From the NCBI RefSeq assembly GCF_030209475.1, contig NZ_JARVRW010000007.1, positions 62,001-126,000 of the forward strand: 64,000 nucleotides of DNA. The letters are read 5' to 3'. A program made the position numbers and the translations under genes. The notes beneath the pieces were generated by a model. The model did no database searches and was not told the origin of the DNA. It saw nothing but the letters and a program-made list of their open reading frames with translations. Within the stretch, counting starts at the first letter, position 1. Each line of letters opens with the position of its first letter. Positions 17,531 through 26,015 of this stretch are shown here, piece by piece. This DNA is from Microbacterium sp. lyk4-40-TSB-66 (lineage in GTDB: Bacteria; Actinomycetota; Actinomycetes; Actinomycetales; Microbacteriaceae).

Positions 17531-18376
17531 TCAGGTCTCGCGCGTGATCGTCACCTTCACCTTGAGGTTGCTGCGGCCGGGGCCGGCGTACACGCCGCGC
17601 AGGGGCGGCACGTCGTTGTAATCGCGACCGCGGCCCACGAGCACGTGGCGGTCGCCGATCTCGATGTTGTTCGTGGGGTCGAAGCCCTGCCAGTCGCCGG
17701 CGAACCATTCCACCCAGGCGTGCGACTCCCCCGTCACCGCCTCGCCGACCTCGGCGGAGGGCTTCGGGTGCAGGTAGCCCGAGACGTAGCGGGCCGGGAT
17801 GCCGACCTCGCGGAGCGCCCCGATCGCGATGTGCGCGATGTCCTGGCAGACGCCCTTGCGGGCCTCCCAGGCATCGACGGCCGTCGACGTGACGGCCGTG
17901 ACGCCCTGCATGTAGTCGATGGCGTCGCCCACGGCCTCCGCGATGGCGTGGGCAGCAGGGCCCGGGCGCTCATGTTGCGCGGCGATGGACCGCGCCAGCG
18001 CGGCGACCTCGGGATGCGGGGTCGTACGACGCGTCTGGGTGAGTTGCTCGACGGTCGAGATGGATCGGCCGGCCTCGGCGGCGAGCTGCTCCCAGGTGAT
18101 GTCGGCGTGCTCGATCGGACGCGGACGCACCTCGATGAGCGAGCGTGCCGTGATCGTGAGCGCCGAGTGCGGCGACAGCACGTCGAAAGCCGCGACCCGT
18201 GTGCCGAAGTAGTCGACGTACTGATTGACCGAGGTCGACGGTTCGATGTCGAGCGATGAGCTCAGCACGAATTGGCTGTCGGTCGAGTGCGGCAGCATCC
18301 GGGCCTCGTTGTACGACGCCGAGACGTCGCCCGGGTAGATGAACCCGGTCTGGTGCTCGATACGCAGACGTTTCAC
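17531..18376 (-). CDS. Transglutaminase-like protein (bacterial transglutaminase N-terminal plus TGc domain)
   Basis: A 281-residue protein with a beta-rich N-terminal domain (MKRLRIEHQTGFIY, the usual opening) and a transglutaminase-like cysteine-protease fold. The catalytic triad is visible: Cys177 in KGVCQD, His219 in ESHAWVEW and Asp233 in GFDPTN. No signal peptide. Its ATG overlaps the stop of the alpha-E gene (ATGA at 18373-18376). The trio transglutaminase, alpha-E, circularly permuted ATP-grasp is a widely conserved set proposed by Iyer, Aravind and colleagues to make and hydrolyse peptide-type amide bonds; the physiological product is still unknown. Confidence 0.9.
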   Translation of the reverse strand: MKRLRIEHQTGFIYPGDVSASYNEARMLPHSTDSQFVLSSSLDIEPSTSVNQYVDYFGTRVAAFDVLSPHSALTITARSLIEVRPRPIEHADITWEQLAAEAGRSISTVEQLTQTRRTTPHPEVAALARSIAAQHERPGPAAHAIAEAVGDAIDYMQGVTAVTSTAVDAWEARKGVCQDIAHIAIGALREVGIPARYVSGYLHPKPSAEVGEAVTGESHAWVEWFAGDWQGFDPTNNIEIGDRHVLVGRGRDYNDVPPLRGVYAGPGRSNLKVKVTITRET

Positions 18377-19305
18377 GAGATCTCCCCGATCCAGCTCGGC
18401 TCGGCCTGCGTCGGGAAGAACCGCGAACGGATCGCCTCCGACGCCTCACGCGTGACCGTCTGCACGCGTTGCATGTGCTCGGGCAGCTCCGACAGGATCT
18501 CGCTGATGGGCCGGTACTCGAGGTCGTTGCGGATCTGCCCGAGAGCGCGGAGCACCGTGTTGGAGTGACCGACGCGATCGGCGCGGGGATCGATGGCGCT
18601 CATGCAGTCCTCTGCGCGCTGGATGGAGAAGATGATCGAACGCGGGAACAGGCGGTCGAGCAGCAGGAACTCCGCGGCGTTGCGAGCGCTCGGCATCCCC
18701 CGGTACGTGCGCAGGTACGCCTCGTATGCGCCGCACGAACGCAGGATCGTCGTCCACGATGGACCCGACACCTCGGTCAGCGACCGCGTGGCCAACAGCC
18801 GCGCCGTCATGTCGGTGCGCTCGATGCTGCGGCCGAGAGTGAAGAACTGCCACGCCTCGTCGCGGTTGGTGGACGAGTCGACGATGCCGATGGCCAGGGC
18901 CGCACGCTCGCGCGTCCACTGGAAGAACTCATGGACCTTCTCGGTCTGCAACCGTCGTGGCATCCGGGAATTCGTGGTGTTGAGGGTCTCCCAGAGCTCG
19001 GTGGAGACGATCTCGCGTGCGCGGCGGGCGTTCTCGCGCGCGGCGGTGAGCGAGTACGCGATGCTCGACGGGTTCATCCGGTCGACGGCCAGACGCGCGA
19101 GCACATCGTCGCGGCGCACGATGTCGATGTTCTCGGGCCAGGCCGAGCCCATCACGCTCAGCAGCGACCGGCACGCCGTGTCCTCATCGATCCACGGGTC
19201 TTCGAGCAGGAGCTGAAGGTGCACGTCGAGGATGCGCGCCGTGCCGTCACTGCGCTCGATGTAGCGCCCGATCCAGAACAGCGATTCTGCGATGCGGCTC
19301 AGCAT
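18373..19305 (-). CDS. Alpha-E domain protein (DUF403)
   Basis: A 310-residue, largely helical protein opening with MLSRIAESLFWIGRYIERSD, the hallmark of the alpha-E family. The strong GGGAGG ribosome site before the ATG at 19305 supports this start. It sits between the ATP-grasp gene and the transglutaminase gene, coupled to the latter by an ATGA overlap. The biochemical role is not established; the family always travels with the permuted ATP-grasp and is thought to bind or scaffold its product. The first codons of this gene are duplicated 56 bp upstream. Confidence 0.9.
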   Translation of the reverse strand: MLSRIAESLFWIGRYIERSDGTARILDVHLQLLLEDPWIDEDTACRSLLSVMGSAWPENIDIVRRDDVLARLAVDRMNPSSIAYSLTAARENARRAREIVSTELWETLNTTNSRMPRRLQTEKVHEFFQWTRERAALAIGIVDSSTNRDEAWQFFTLGRSIERTDMTARLLATRSLTEVSGPSWTTILRSCGAYEAYLRTYRGMPSARNAAEFLLLDRLFPRSIIFSIQRAEDCMSAIDPRADRVGHSNTVLRALGQIRNDLEYRPISEILSELPEHMQRVQTVTREASEAIRSRFFPTQAEPSWIGEIS

Positions 19306-19412
19306 GAGCCGACCTCCCTGGTCCCTGAGCTCGTCGAAGGATCTGCGATGCGGCTCAGCATGACCCCTGCTCCCGTCCGGCAACCGAGGACCCTGAGCCC
19401 GTCGAAGGGTCC
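19286..19412. repeat. 22-bp direct duplication with two CTGAGC-TCGAAGG repeats
   Basis: A 22-bp segment covering the first codons of the alpha-E gene (19286-19307) is repeated exactly at 19342-19363, offset 56 bp. Two copies of an actinobacterial dispersed repeat of the form CCCTGAGC..GTCGAAGG lie at 19320-19341 and 19388-19412; the second is flanked by GGACCCT/AGGGTCC arms. The second repeat and the duplicated segment lie inside the 3' end of the ATP-grasp gene. Confidence 0.75.
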
Positions 19413-21127
19413 GCGACCCGCTCGCACGCCTGTTGCTGCTGCTGCTCCGCCTGCGGGCCGTGCTGCACGTTCACGTCGGCCTGCTGCTGCTGCTCCTGCT
19501 GATCGCGGCCCGGACGCCGATCGTGCGGCGAGGTCGCGGGAGCGGGCTGACCGTCGTAGATGATCGGAATGGACTCGGTGACCGCCGCCTGGTCGGCGAC
19601 CAGTCCCGAGACGCCACTGCCCTGGCCGTACTCGACGTGCGAGGGGGCCGAACCACCGACGACCCAGGTGTCCTTCGACCCGCCACCCTGGCTCGAGTTG
19701 ACGACGAGCTGGCCCTCCGGCAGCGCCACGCGGGTGAGACCGCCGGGGAGCACCCAGATGTCGTCGCCGTCGTTGACGGCGAACGGACGCAGGTCGGCGT
19801 GCCGCGGCCGCATCCCGTCTTCGACCAGCGTCGGGATGGTCGAGAGCATGACCACCGGCTGCGCGATCCAGCCACGCGGGTCTGCGAGAAGCCGCTTCCG
19901 CAGCTGGTCGAGTTCGGCGGGCGAGGCGTCGGGGCCCACCACCAGGCCCTTTCCGCCGGAACCGTCGACGGGCTTGACCACGAGCTCGGGCAGCCGGTCG
20001 AGCACCTCTTCGAGGGCACCGGGGTCTTCGAGCCGCCACGTGTCGACGTTCTTGAGGATGGGCTCTTCGGCCAGGTAGTACCGGATGAGGTCCGGCACGT
20101 ACGTGTAGAGCAGCTTGTCGTCGGCGACGCCGTTGCCGACCGCATTGGCGATCGTGACGTTGCCGAGGCGCGCCGCCAGCATCAGGCCGGGAGCACCCAG
20201 CATCGAGTCGGCGCGGAACTGCAGCGGGTCGAGGAAGTCGTCGTCGACGCGACGGTAGATGACGTCGACGCGCTGCGGTCCGCGGGTGGTGCGCATGAAC
20301 ACCTTGCCGCCGATGCTCAGCAGGTCGCGCCCCTCGACGAGCTCGACGCCCATCAGGCGCGCGAGCAGCGTGTGCTCGAAGTAGGCCGAGTTGTAGACGC
20401 CCGGGGTGAGCACGACGATGTTCGGGTCGTCGATACCGGGCGGGGCGGAGGCGCGCAGCGCCGCGAGAAGCTTGTTCGGGTAGTCGCCCACGGGGCGCAC
20501 GCGCATCGACACGAACAGCTCGGGCAGGGTCTGCGCCATCACGCGGCGGTTCGAGATGACGTACGAGACGCCGGAGGGCACGCGGACGTTGTCTTCGAGC
20601 ACGCGCATCTCGCCGTGCTCGTCGCGGATGAGGTCGATGCCCGACACCTGGATGCGCACGCCGTTGGCGCTGCGGATGCCGGCGGCCTGACGGTAGAAAT
20701 ACTGCGACGACGAGATGAGACCGGCGGGCAGGATGCCGTCGCGCACGCAGTGCTGATTGCCGTAGGCGTCGTCGAGGAAGGCCTCGAGCGCGCGGACGCG
20801 CTGCTTCACGCCCGCCTCGATGCGCGACCACTCGTCGTAGGCGATGACCCGGGGCACCGCGTCGAGCGGGAACGGCCGTTCCTCGCCCGCGAAGTCGAAC
20901 GTCACGCCCTGCGCCAGATAGGAGCTCGCGAGCGACTCGGTGCGCCCGCGCAGCTCCTCCTGGGTCATCTGCGCGAGCGCTTGGTACAGCTCCCGGTACG
21001 CCTCGCGAGAGGGTGCGGCGTCTCCGGCCGTGGCCGGGACACCGAACATCTCGTCGTACGCCGGGATGCCGGATGCGGTCTTGCGCGGCGCCAGCGTGGA
21101 GCCGTAACCGTCGAAGAGGTCACCCAT
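19355..21127 (-). CDS. Circularly permuted type-2 ATP-grasp protein (DUF404/407)
   Basis: A 590-residue protein. Family landmarks: PLDAVPRVI, VRALEAFLDDAYG near residue 115, ILPAGLISSS, DLIRDEHGEMRVLEDNVRVPSG and KPVDGSGGKGLVVGP (phosphate-binding loop), matching circularly permuted ATP-grasp ligases that form amide bonds with ATP. The core ends near residue 530 (IPIIYDGQPAP). The remaining 55 residues are Gln-rich low complexity (QQEQQQQ, EQQQQQ) followed by codons from an inserted dispersed repeat (DPSTGSGSS), so the natural end may once have been earlier. First gene of the three-gene unit with alpha-E and transglutaminase; probable substrates are amino acids or small peptides. Confidence 0.9.
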   Translation of the reverse strand: MGDLFDGYGSTLAPRKTASGIPAYDEMFGVPATAGDAAPSREAYRELYQALAQMTQEELRGRTESLASSYLAQGVTFDFAGEERPFPLDAVPRVIAYDEWSRIEAGVKQRVRALEAFLDDAYGNQHCVRDGILPAGLISSSQYFYRQAAGIRSANGVRIQVSGIDLIRDEHGEMRVLEDNVRVPSGVSYVISNRRVMAQTLPELFVSMRVRPVGDYPNKLLAALRASAPPGIDDPNIVVLTPGVYNSAYFEHTLLARLMGVELVEGRDLLSIGGKVFMRTTRGPQRVDVIYRRVDDDFLDPLQFRADSMLGAPGLMLAARLGNVTIANAVGNGVADDKLLYTYVPDLIRYYLAEEPILKNVDTWRLEDPGALEEVLDRLPELVVKPVDGSGGKGLVVGPDASPAELDQLRKRLLADPRGWIAQPVVMLSTIPTLVEDGMRPRHADLRPFAVNDGDDIWVLPGGLTRVALPEGQLVVNSSQGGGSKDTWVVGGSAPSHVEYGQGSGVSGLVADQAAVTESIPIIYDGQPAPATSPHDRRPGRDQQEQQQQADVNVQHGPQAEQQQQQACERVADPSTGSGSSVAGREQGSC

Positions 21128-21243
21128 GCCAAGACTCTACTCAGCACCGTGTTGCCGACACGTTTCCCGGGCGACGATGTCGGGGTGTCGGGGGTGTGGA
21201 TAGAGTGACGCCAACGTTCGCCGCCACGATCAAGGGTGCTTCC

Positions 21244-22467
21244 ATGCGCGTGCTCGTCACCAGTTCCCGCAACACCTTCGCCCTGGATCTGATCCGCAAG
21301 CTCGGGAGCGTGGGGCACACGGTCTTCGCCGCCGACACGTACGAGGGAGCGGTCGGCAGCCATTCTCGATTCCTCGCGGGCCACCTGACGACCCCGTCGC
21401 CGCGCTTCGAGACCGACGCGTTCATCGAAACGGTCAACGCCTACGTCGAGGAGCACGACATCGAGGTCGTCATCCCGACCTTCGAGGAGGTCTTCTACCT
21501 CGCCGCCCGCGCGGCCGACCTGCCCGAGGGGGTGCGCCTGTACGCCGGACGCTTCGGCGACCTCGCGCGCCTGCACGACAAGGCGAGCTTCCAGCGCCTC
21601 GCCGAGGATGCCGGCGTGCCCATCCCCGAGACGGTCGTCGTCACCTCGCCCGACGAGCTGCGCACCGCCACCGAACGATTCCCCCGCTACTTCGCCCGCG
21701 CGGCCTTCTCACGTGGTGGCGTCGGCCTGCTCACCAACACGGGCCCGCTCGCGGGCAAGGTGCCGATCGGGGACTGCGTGCCGACCCCCGAGCAGCCGTG
21801 GCTCGTGCAGCCGTTCGTCGACGGGCCGATGGTCTGCACCTACAGCGTGGTCGTCGACGGCACGGTGCAGGCGCACACGACCTACCGGGCGGCCGAGCAG
21901 TGGGCGCACTCCACCGCGATCGCGTTCATCGCCGTCGACAGCACCGACACCCTGCGCTACACGCAGCAGCTCGTCGCCGCCCTCGACCCGGGCTTCACGG
22001 GGCAGATCTCGTTCGACTTCGTCGACCACGGCACCGACGCGGCCCCCGACTACAAGATCATCGAGTGCAACCCGCGCCCCACCAACGGCATCATCCTGCT
22101 CGAGGCCGACGACGTCGCCAGGGCGATCCAGGGCGAGCTCACCGAGCCGGTCGTCGCCATCCCCGGGACCGAGCGGCAGATCACGCTCGCGGTGATCGCC
22201 GACGCGTTCACCGAGCCGCTGTCGCACCTGCCGAAGACCCTGCACGACCTGCTCCACGTGCGCGACGTCGGCGCCGGATGGTGGGACGACGCCGCGATGC
22301 TCTGGAGTCCGGCCACGATCGCGCACGGCGCGAAGATCTCGCACGGCGACCGCAAAGAGGTCCTCGCCGCCCTCGGCGACGACATCGTCTGGAACGGCGA
22401 GCCGATCGAGGGCATGAGCGAGACGGATGCCGCGGCCCTCGAGGCCGTGCACGCCGGTCGCATCTGA
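21244..22467 (+). CDS. ATP-grasp domain protein
   Basis: A 407-residue non-permuted ATP-grasp ligase, divergent from the permuted ATP-grasp gene (116-bp gap). The N-terminal Rossmann-like part opens MRVLVTSSRNTFALDLIRKL; RLHDKASFQRLAEDAGVPIPET introduces the ATP-grasp core, with the metal/ATP residues in FDFVDHG and IIECNPRPTNG near residues 260-285. The last 100 residues (RDVGAGWWDDAAML) are family-specific. A carbamoyl-phosphate-synthase-like ligase coupling a carboxylate to an amine is likely. Its position opposite the peptide-bond cluster suggests a shared pathway or promoter; acceptor unknown. Confidence 0.85.
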   Translation: MRVLVTSSRNTFALDLIRKLGSVGHTVFAADTYEGAVGSHSRFLAGHLTTPSPRFETDAFIETVNAYVEEHDIEVVIPTFEEVFYLAARAADLPEGVRLYAGRFGDLARLHDKASFQRLAEDAGVPIPETVVVTSPDELRTATERFPRYFARAAFSRGGVGLLTNTGPLAGKVPIGDCVPTPEQPWLVQPFVDGPMVCTYSVVVDGTVQAHTTYRAAEQWAHSTAIAFIAVDSTDTLRYTQQLVAALDPGFTGQISFDFVDHGTDAAPDYKIIECNPRPTNGIILLEADDVARAIQGELTEPVVAIPGTERQITLAVIADAFTEPLSHLPKTLHDLLHVRDVGAGWWDDAAMLWSPATIAHGAKISHGDRKEVLAALGDDIVWNGEPIEGMSETDAAALEAVHAGRI

Positions 22468-22499
22468 GTCCGCGGCATCCACCCCCTGCCGAGCCGATC

Positions 22500-22567
22500 G
22501 CGAGACGGCATCCCCCGACTAGAGCGTCTCGGGCGGCAACCGCCCCGTCGGCCGAAAACCGTCTCGC
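22500..22567. terminator. Nested bidirectional terminator
   Basis: Perfect 9-bp outer arms GCGAGACGG (22500-22508) and CCGTCTCGC (22559-22567) enclose the tight hairpin GGGCGG-CAA-CCGCCC (22531-22545). It lies between convergent ATP-grasp and alcohol dehydrogenase genes. Confidence 0.7.
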
Positions 22568-22579
22568 GCGCGGCGGGGG

Positions 22580-23761
22580 TCAGGTGCCGGGGCGCAGCAC
22601 GACCTTGATGCAGCCGTCCTCCTTCTTCTGGAACGTCTCGTACAGGCCGGGGGCGTCGGCGAGCGGCGCGTGGTGGGTGACCAGGTCCATGACGCCGAGC
22701 GGGTCGGCGGGGTCCTCGACGAGCGGAAGCAGGTCGTCGACCCAGCGCTTGACGTTGCACTGCCCCATCCGGAAGGTGATCTGCTTGTCGAACATCGTCT
22801 TCATCGGCAGCACGTCGGCCTCACCCGCGTAGACCCCGCTGAGAGAGACGGTGCCGCCGCGGCGGACGAGGTCGATCGAGGCGTAGACCGCGGCGAGACG
22901 GTCGAGTCCGGCCTTGTCCATGAGCTTCTGCGCGAGGGCGTCCGGCAACAGTCCGACGGCGCTCTGCGCGAGGGCGATACCGCGGTTGCCGTGCGCCTCC
23001 ATGCCCACGGCATCCACCACCGCGTCGGCCCCGCGACCCTCGGTGAGGTCGACGAGCTCGTCGACGACCGTGTCGGTGAGGTCGTAGGTGAGCACGCCGT
23101 GGCGCTCGGCCATCGCGCGGCGTTCCGGCTCGGGCTCGATCGCCAGCACCCGGTAGCCGAGGTGCACGCCCATGCGGGCGGCGAACTGGCCGACCGGGCC
23201 GAGTCCCATCACCGCGAGCGTTCCCCCCTCGGGCACGTTCGCGTACTTCACGCCCTGCCAGGCGGTCGGGACGATGTCGCTGAGGAAGAGGTAACGGTCG
23301 TCGGGCAGATCGTCGCCGACGCGGATGTGGTTGTAGTCGGCCAGCGGCACGCGCAGGTATTCGGCCTGGCCCCCGGGCACCTGGCCGTAGAGCTTGGTGT
23401 AGCCGAAGAGCGCGGCACCGCTGCCGTACTCGCGCACCTGCGTCGTCTCGCACTGCGACTGCAGGCCGCGCCGGCACATGAAGCAGTGCCCGCACGAGAT
23501 GTTGAAGGGGACGACGATGCGGTCGCCCACCGCGAGGTTCGTCACGGCGGAGCCGACCTCGACCACGACGCCCATCGGCTCGTGGCCGAGCACGTCGCCT
23601 TTGTCGATGAAGGGGCCGAACAGCTCGTACAGGTGCAGGTCGGAGCCGCAGATCGCCGTCGAGGTGATCTTCACGATGGCATCCGTGGGTTCGAGGATCT
23701 CGGGATCGGGGACCTCCTCGACGCTCACGTTGCGCTTGCCCTGCCAGGTCAGTGCCTTCAT
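22580..23761 (-). CDS. Zinc-dependent alcohol dehydrogenase (formaldehyde dehydrogenase-like MDR)
   Basis: A 393-residue medium-chain dehydrogenase. Catalytic zinc ligands Cys38 (ICGSDLH) and His60 with Glu61 (LGHEPMG); structural zinc ligands Cys90, Cys93, Cys96 and Cys104. The nucleotide loop is GLGPVGQFAARMG. The long C-terminal part with EGRGADAVVDAVGMEAHG fits the glutathione-independent formaldehyde dehydrogenase-like subgroup, whose members act on diverse alcohols and aldehydes. GAGAGG lies before the ATG at 23761. Monocistronic. Substrate uncertain. Confidence 0.88.
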   Translation of the reverse strand: MKALTWQGKRNVSVEEVPDPEILEPTDAIVKITSTAICGSDLHLYELFGPFIDKGDVLGHEPMGVVVEVGSAVTNLAVGDRIVVPFNISCGHCFMCRRGLQSQCETTQVREYGSGAALFGYTKLYGQVPGGQAEYLRVPLADYNHIRVGDDLPDDRYLFLSDIVPTAWQGVKYANVPEGGTLAVMGLGPVGQFAARMGVHLGYRVLAIEPEPERRAMAERHGVLTYDLTDTVVDELVDLTEGRGADAVVDAVGMEAHGNRGIALAQSAVGLLPDALAQKLMDKAGLDRLAAVYASIDLVRRGGTVSLSGVYAGEADVLPMKTMFDKQITFRMGQCNVKRWVDDLLPLVEDPADPLGVMDLVTHHAPLADAPGLYETFQKKEDGCIKVVLRPGT

Positions 23762-24116
23762 GTCGTGCCTCTCGTTCCGGGGACGCCCAGTGTGCGCCCG
23801 CACGCGGCGGCGCACCGAGGTGGTTGACGAGCCCCCTCTGGGTGCGTCACGTGCCTGGGGACACGTCCAGCACCCTCGGTGAACTCGCGCGAATCGAGCG
23901 CGCACAGTTCCTCCACAACCTCAGCCCTCGAAGCCGCCGATTCCAGAATCGATCGTCGGATCTTCATCGATGGGTCCGGTGACACTCGTCATGAGATTCG
24001 CGGGGGATGCCACACCCCCACACCTCCCCCGAACTGGCAACTCCATCAAGCGGTACACGAACGAGGTCCCGTCCTTGCGCGTTACCGATGGTTGTGCGCC
24101 AACGGCTTCAGCGCCG
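23762..24116. other. Intergenic, no gene supported
   Basis: The upstream side of the alcohol dehydrogenase gene and start of a stretch of less typical composition. Reading frames here are short, lack ribosome sites and show no recognisable family. No strong hairpin seen. Confidence 0.4.
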
Positions 24117-24803
24117 TCACACCAGGGTGGTGAGGGAGAGGTTCAGTAGCGGCAGGCTGTCGCGCGGAAACACGTTTGTGGAGACGGTGTGCTCGTCGAC
24201 GCGGAATACGACGGCGTACACGAATGGGTCGGTATCGATGTGAATGGCCGAGCGGTGCTCGCCATCGACCTCAAGAGAGGCCTCCGCGATAGCGGTCGGC
24301 TTCACTCTCCACTCCGTCGTCCTCGTCGGTCCGGCGGGGATGCCAAGCTGTTCGCGGAAGCTGTTCCGCAGCACGTGGTTCGTGTGATCGACGAGTTGTT
24401 GAGACAGTGAGTGTCGTTCGGCGTCGGGTGATGCGTGCCAGGCCGTGCGCGTTGCTTCCCACAACATCGGGTAGAGGTGAAGCCTCGCCTGCTCGATGAG
24501 CCAAGGCGGCCGACCCCACGGGGGCTCTTCCTCGATGGACCGACGCGTCCGTTCGTCCAGCTCTCGCTCATTGCGCGGGTCACCGTGGTCTTCGGGGACG
24601 CGCCAAAGGGCGTAGCTGAGATGCACCGACATGTCCGTGAGACCGGCCGGCCCGCTGCCTTCAGCGAAGCCTGTGATCGGTGTCCGAGTCACTGCTGGTT
24701 GCGGTCGCAGCTCGAACACCGGGAAGGGGATCGAACGCAGTCGCGCTTCCGAGGCGATGCTCGGATCGGGGGCATCCGTCGGTACTGTTCCGCCGTACTC
24801 CAT
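24117..24803 (-). CDS. Hypothetical protein
   Basis: A 228-residue soluble protein I do not recognise. No signal peptide, membrane segment or cysteine motif. The C-terminal half (SAIHIDTDPFVYAVVFRVDEHTVSTNVF) is strand-rich. An ATG at 24803 is used because the sequence before it turns into Arg/Ser-rich shadow; the ribosome site is weak. Codon use is somewhat less GC-biased than in neighbouring core genes. It is divergent from the next hypothetical gene and lies at the left edge of the unrecognised block 24-28 kb. Confidence 0.5.
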   Translation of the reverse strand: MEYGGTVPTDAPDPSIASEARLRSIPFPVFELRPQPAVTRTPITGFAEGSGPAGLTDMSVHLSYALWRVPEDHGDPRNERELDERTRRSIEEEPPWGRPPWLIEQARLHLYPMLWEATRTAWHASPDAERHSLSQQLVDHTNHVLRNSFREQLGIPAGPTRTTEWRVKPTAIAEASLEVDGEHRSAIHIDTDPFVYAVVFRVDEHTVSTNVFPRDSLPLLNLSLTTLV

Positions 24804-25155
24804 GTTGGCAGTCTGAACGAGACGCTTCGAAAATGCGCCCACGTGGGCGGATATGTGCGCTGTGCGGCGGGCGGCGGTGTCGACCCGCGTAGGAGCGCTG
24901 CGACGAGAGCTGCAGCGCCGAGAAGCGCCCTCCACGGGCGGGGCGGCGCCAACCGCCACTGCCCCTTCGCGCTCTTTCCGAGACGCCAGGCAGCACCCGA
25001 AACACGCCCGCCGCGGAAGGTGGTGCGAGCCCATCGGTCTCGCACCACCGGATCTCGCACCCTCGCCGCACCTCGTGCGATGATGGCGCACATGGATCGC
25101 GCGGGGGCCGATCGCGACGACGAGATTCCGGCCACGACCTCGGAGCACATCAGCA
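24804..25155. other. Intergenic between two divergent hypothetical genes
   Basis: Overlapping frames on both strands are open but Arg/Pro/Ala-rich, as expected for non-coding GC-rich sequence. I see no supported gene; divergent promoters probably lie here. Confidence 0.4.
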
Positions 25156-25785
25156 ATGAACGATGAAACGCGCACGCACGCATACGCGCTCCTCACCAAC
25201 TCCGCGAACACCGCCGACACCGACCCCTCCACGGCCTTCACGCGCACCATGAGCACGCTCACGCAGACAACGCTGCGTGAGGCCCGCCTCACCGGCGACC
25301 CCGGCACCGATGAATCGCAGATCCTCGCGTGTGCAGTGATCTTGGACGAACTGGCAGCCAGGATCACGTCCGAGACGACTCGCACCGGTACGTCGCTGAC
25401 CCCTCGCTCGGGCGAGGACGGCGAGCCGGCCGCTGACACCGCACGCGACGCGGTACTCGACGAACTGCGCACGCGAGTACCCCGAGATGGCACCGCTCAA
25501 GCGGATCTGGCAACGGCCCTGATCGACTTCACGATCCACCGACGTGACGCCGACCGAGAGGACGACGCCGAGTATCGCAGCGTCGTCGCCCGCCTTTACC
25601 GCATCCACGAGCGCGTCCACACGGGGACCGCCGCCGAGTGCTACGTCACACTGCTCGCCGCGTCCGCCACCGTGATCAACGACCTCATCACGCAACTGGT
25701 CACCCTGACGGACACCCCCGCCGCCGAGATTCGCCACAGCATGCGTGAATTCATCCGCAGCCAGCCCAGCCCCACGCGCGTCTAG
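25156..25785 (+). CDS. Hypothetical protein
   Basis: A 209-residue, mostly helical, acidic protein with no recognised family. MNDETRTHAYALLTNSANT opens it; helices such as ILACAVILDELAARITSET and AAECYVTLLAASATVINDLITQLV are amphipathic. No signal peptide or membrane segment. A second ATG four residues on is possible. Thr-rich codon use and the absence of neighbours of known function mark it as accessory. No function proposed. Confidence 0.5.
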   Translation: MNDETRTHAYALLTNSANTADTDPSTAFTRTMSTLTQTTLREARLTGDPGTDESQILACAVILDELAARITSETTRTGTSLTPRSGEDGEPAADTARDAVLDELRTRVPRDGTAQADLATALIDFTIHRRDADREDDAEYRSVVARLYRIHERVHTGTAAECYVTLLAASATVINDLITQLVTLTDTPAAEIRHSMREFIRSQPSPTRV

Positions 25786-26015
25786 ACGCACCTCGGCACG
25801 TGCACCCACGGTGCCGCGGTCGTGACAGCGGATCGCCCGCGCAATCGCAGGTGGGCCCTGAAGCGGACACGGCCACTACAGGACGTTGCTCGCGCGGACA
25901 GCGCCGTGCCATCGTTTACTCACCTTCGGGACATTGCTGTTCAAAAGAACGCCGGCCCGACGACGTAGGGTTCCGCTGACGGACGAGAACTCGATATCCA
26001 GCTAGGACGGCCCCC

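Noticed and set aside
23879..24133. An 84-codon plus-strand frame in the gap after the alcohol dehydrogenase
   Set aside because: No ribosome site, no recognisable fold and it overlaps the end of the minus-strand hypothetical gene.
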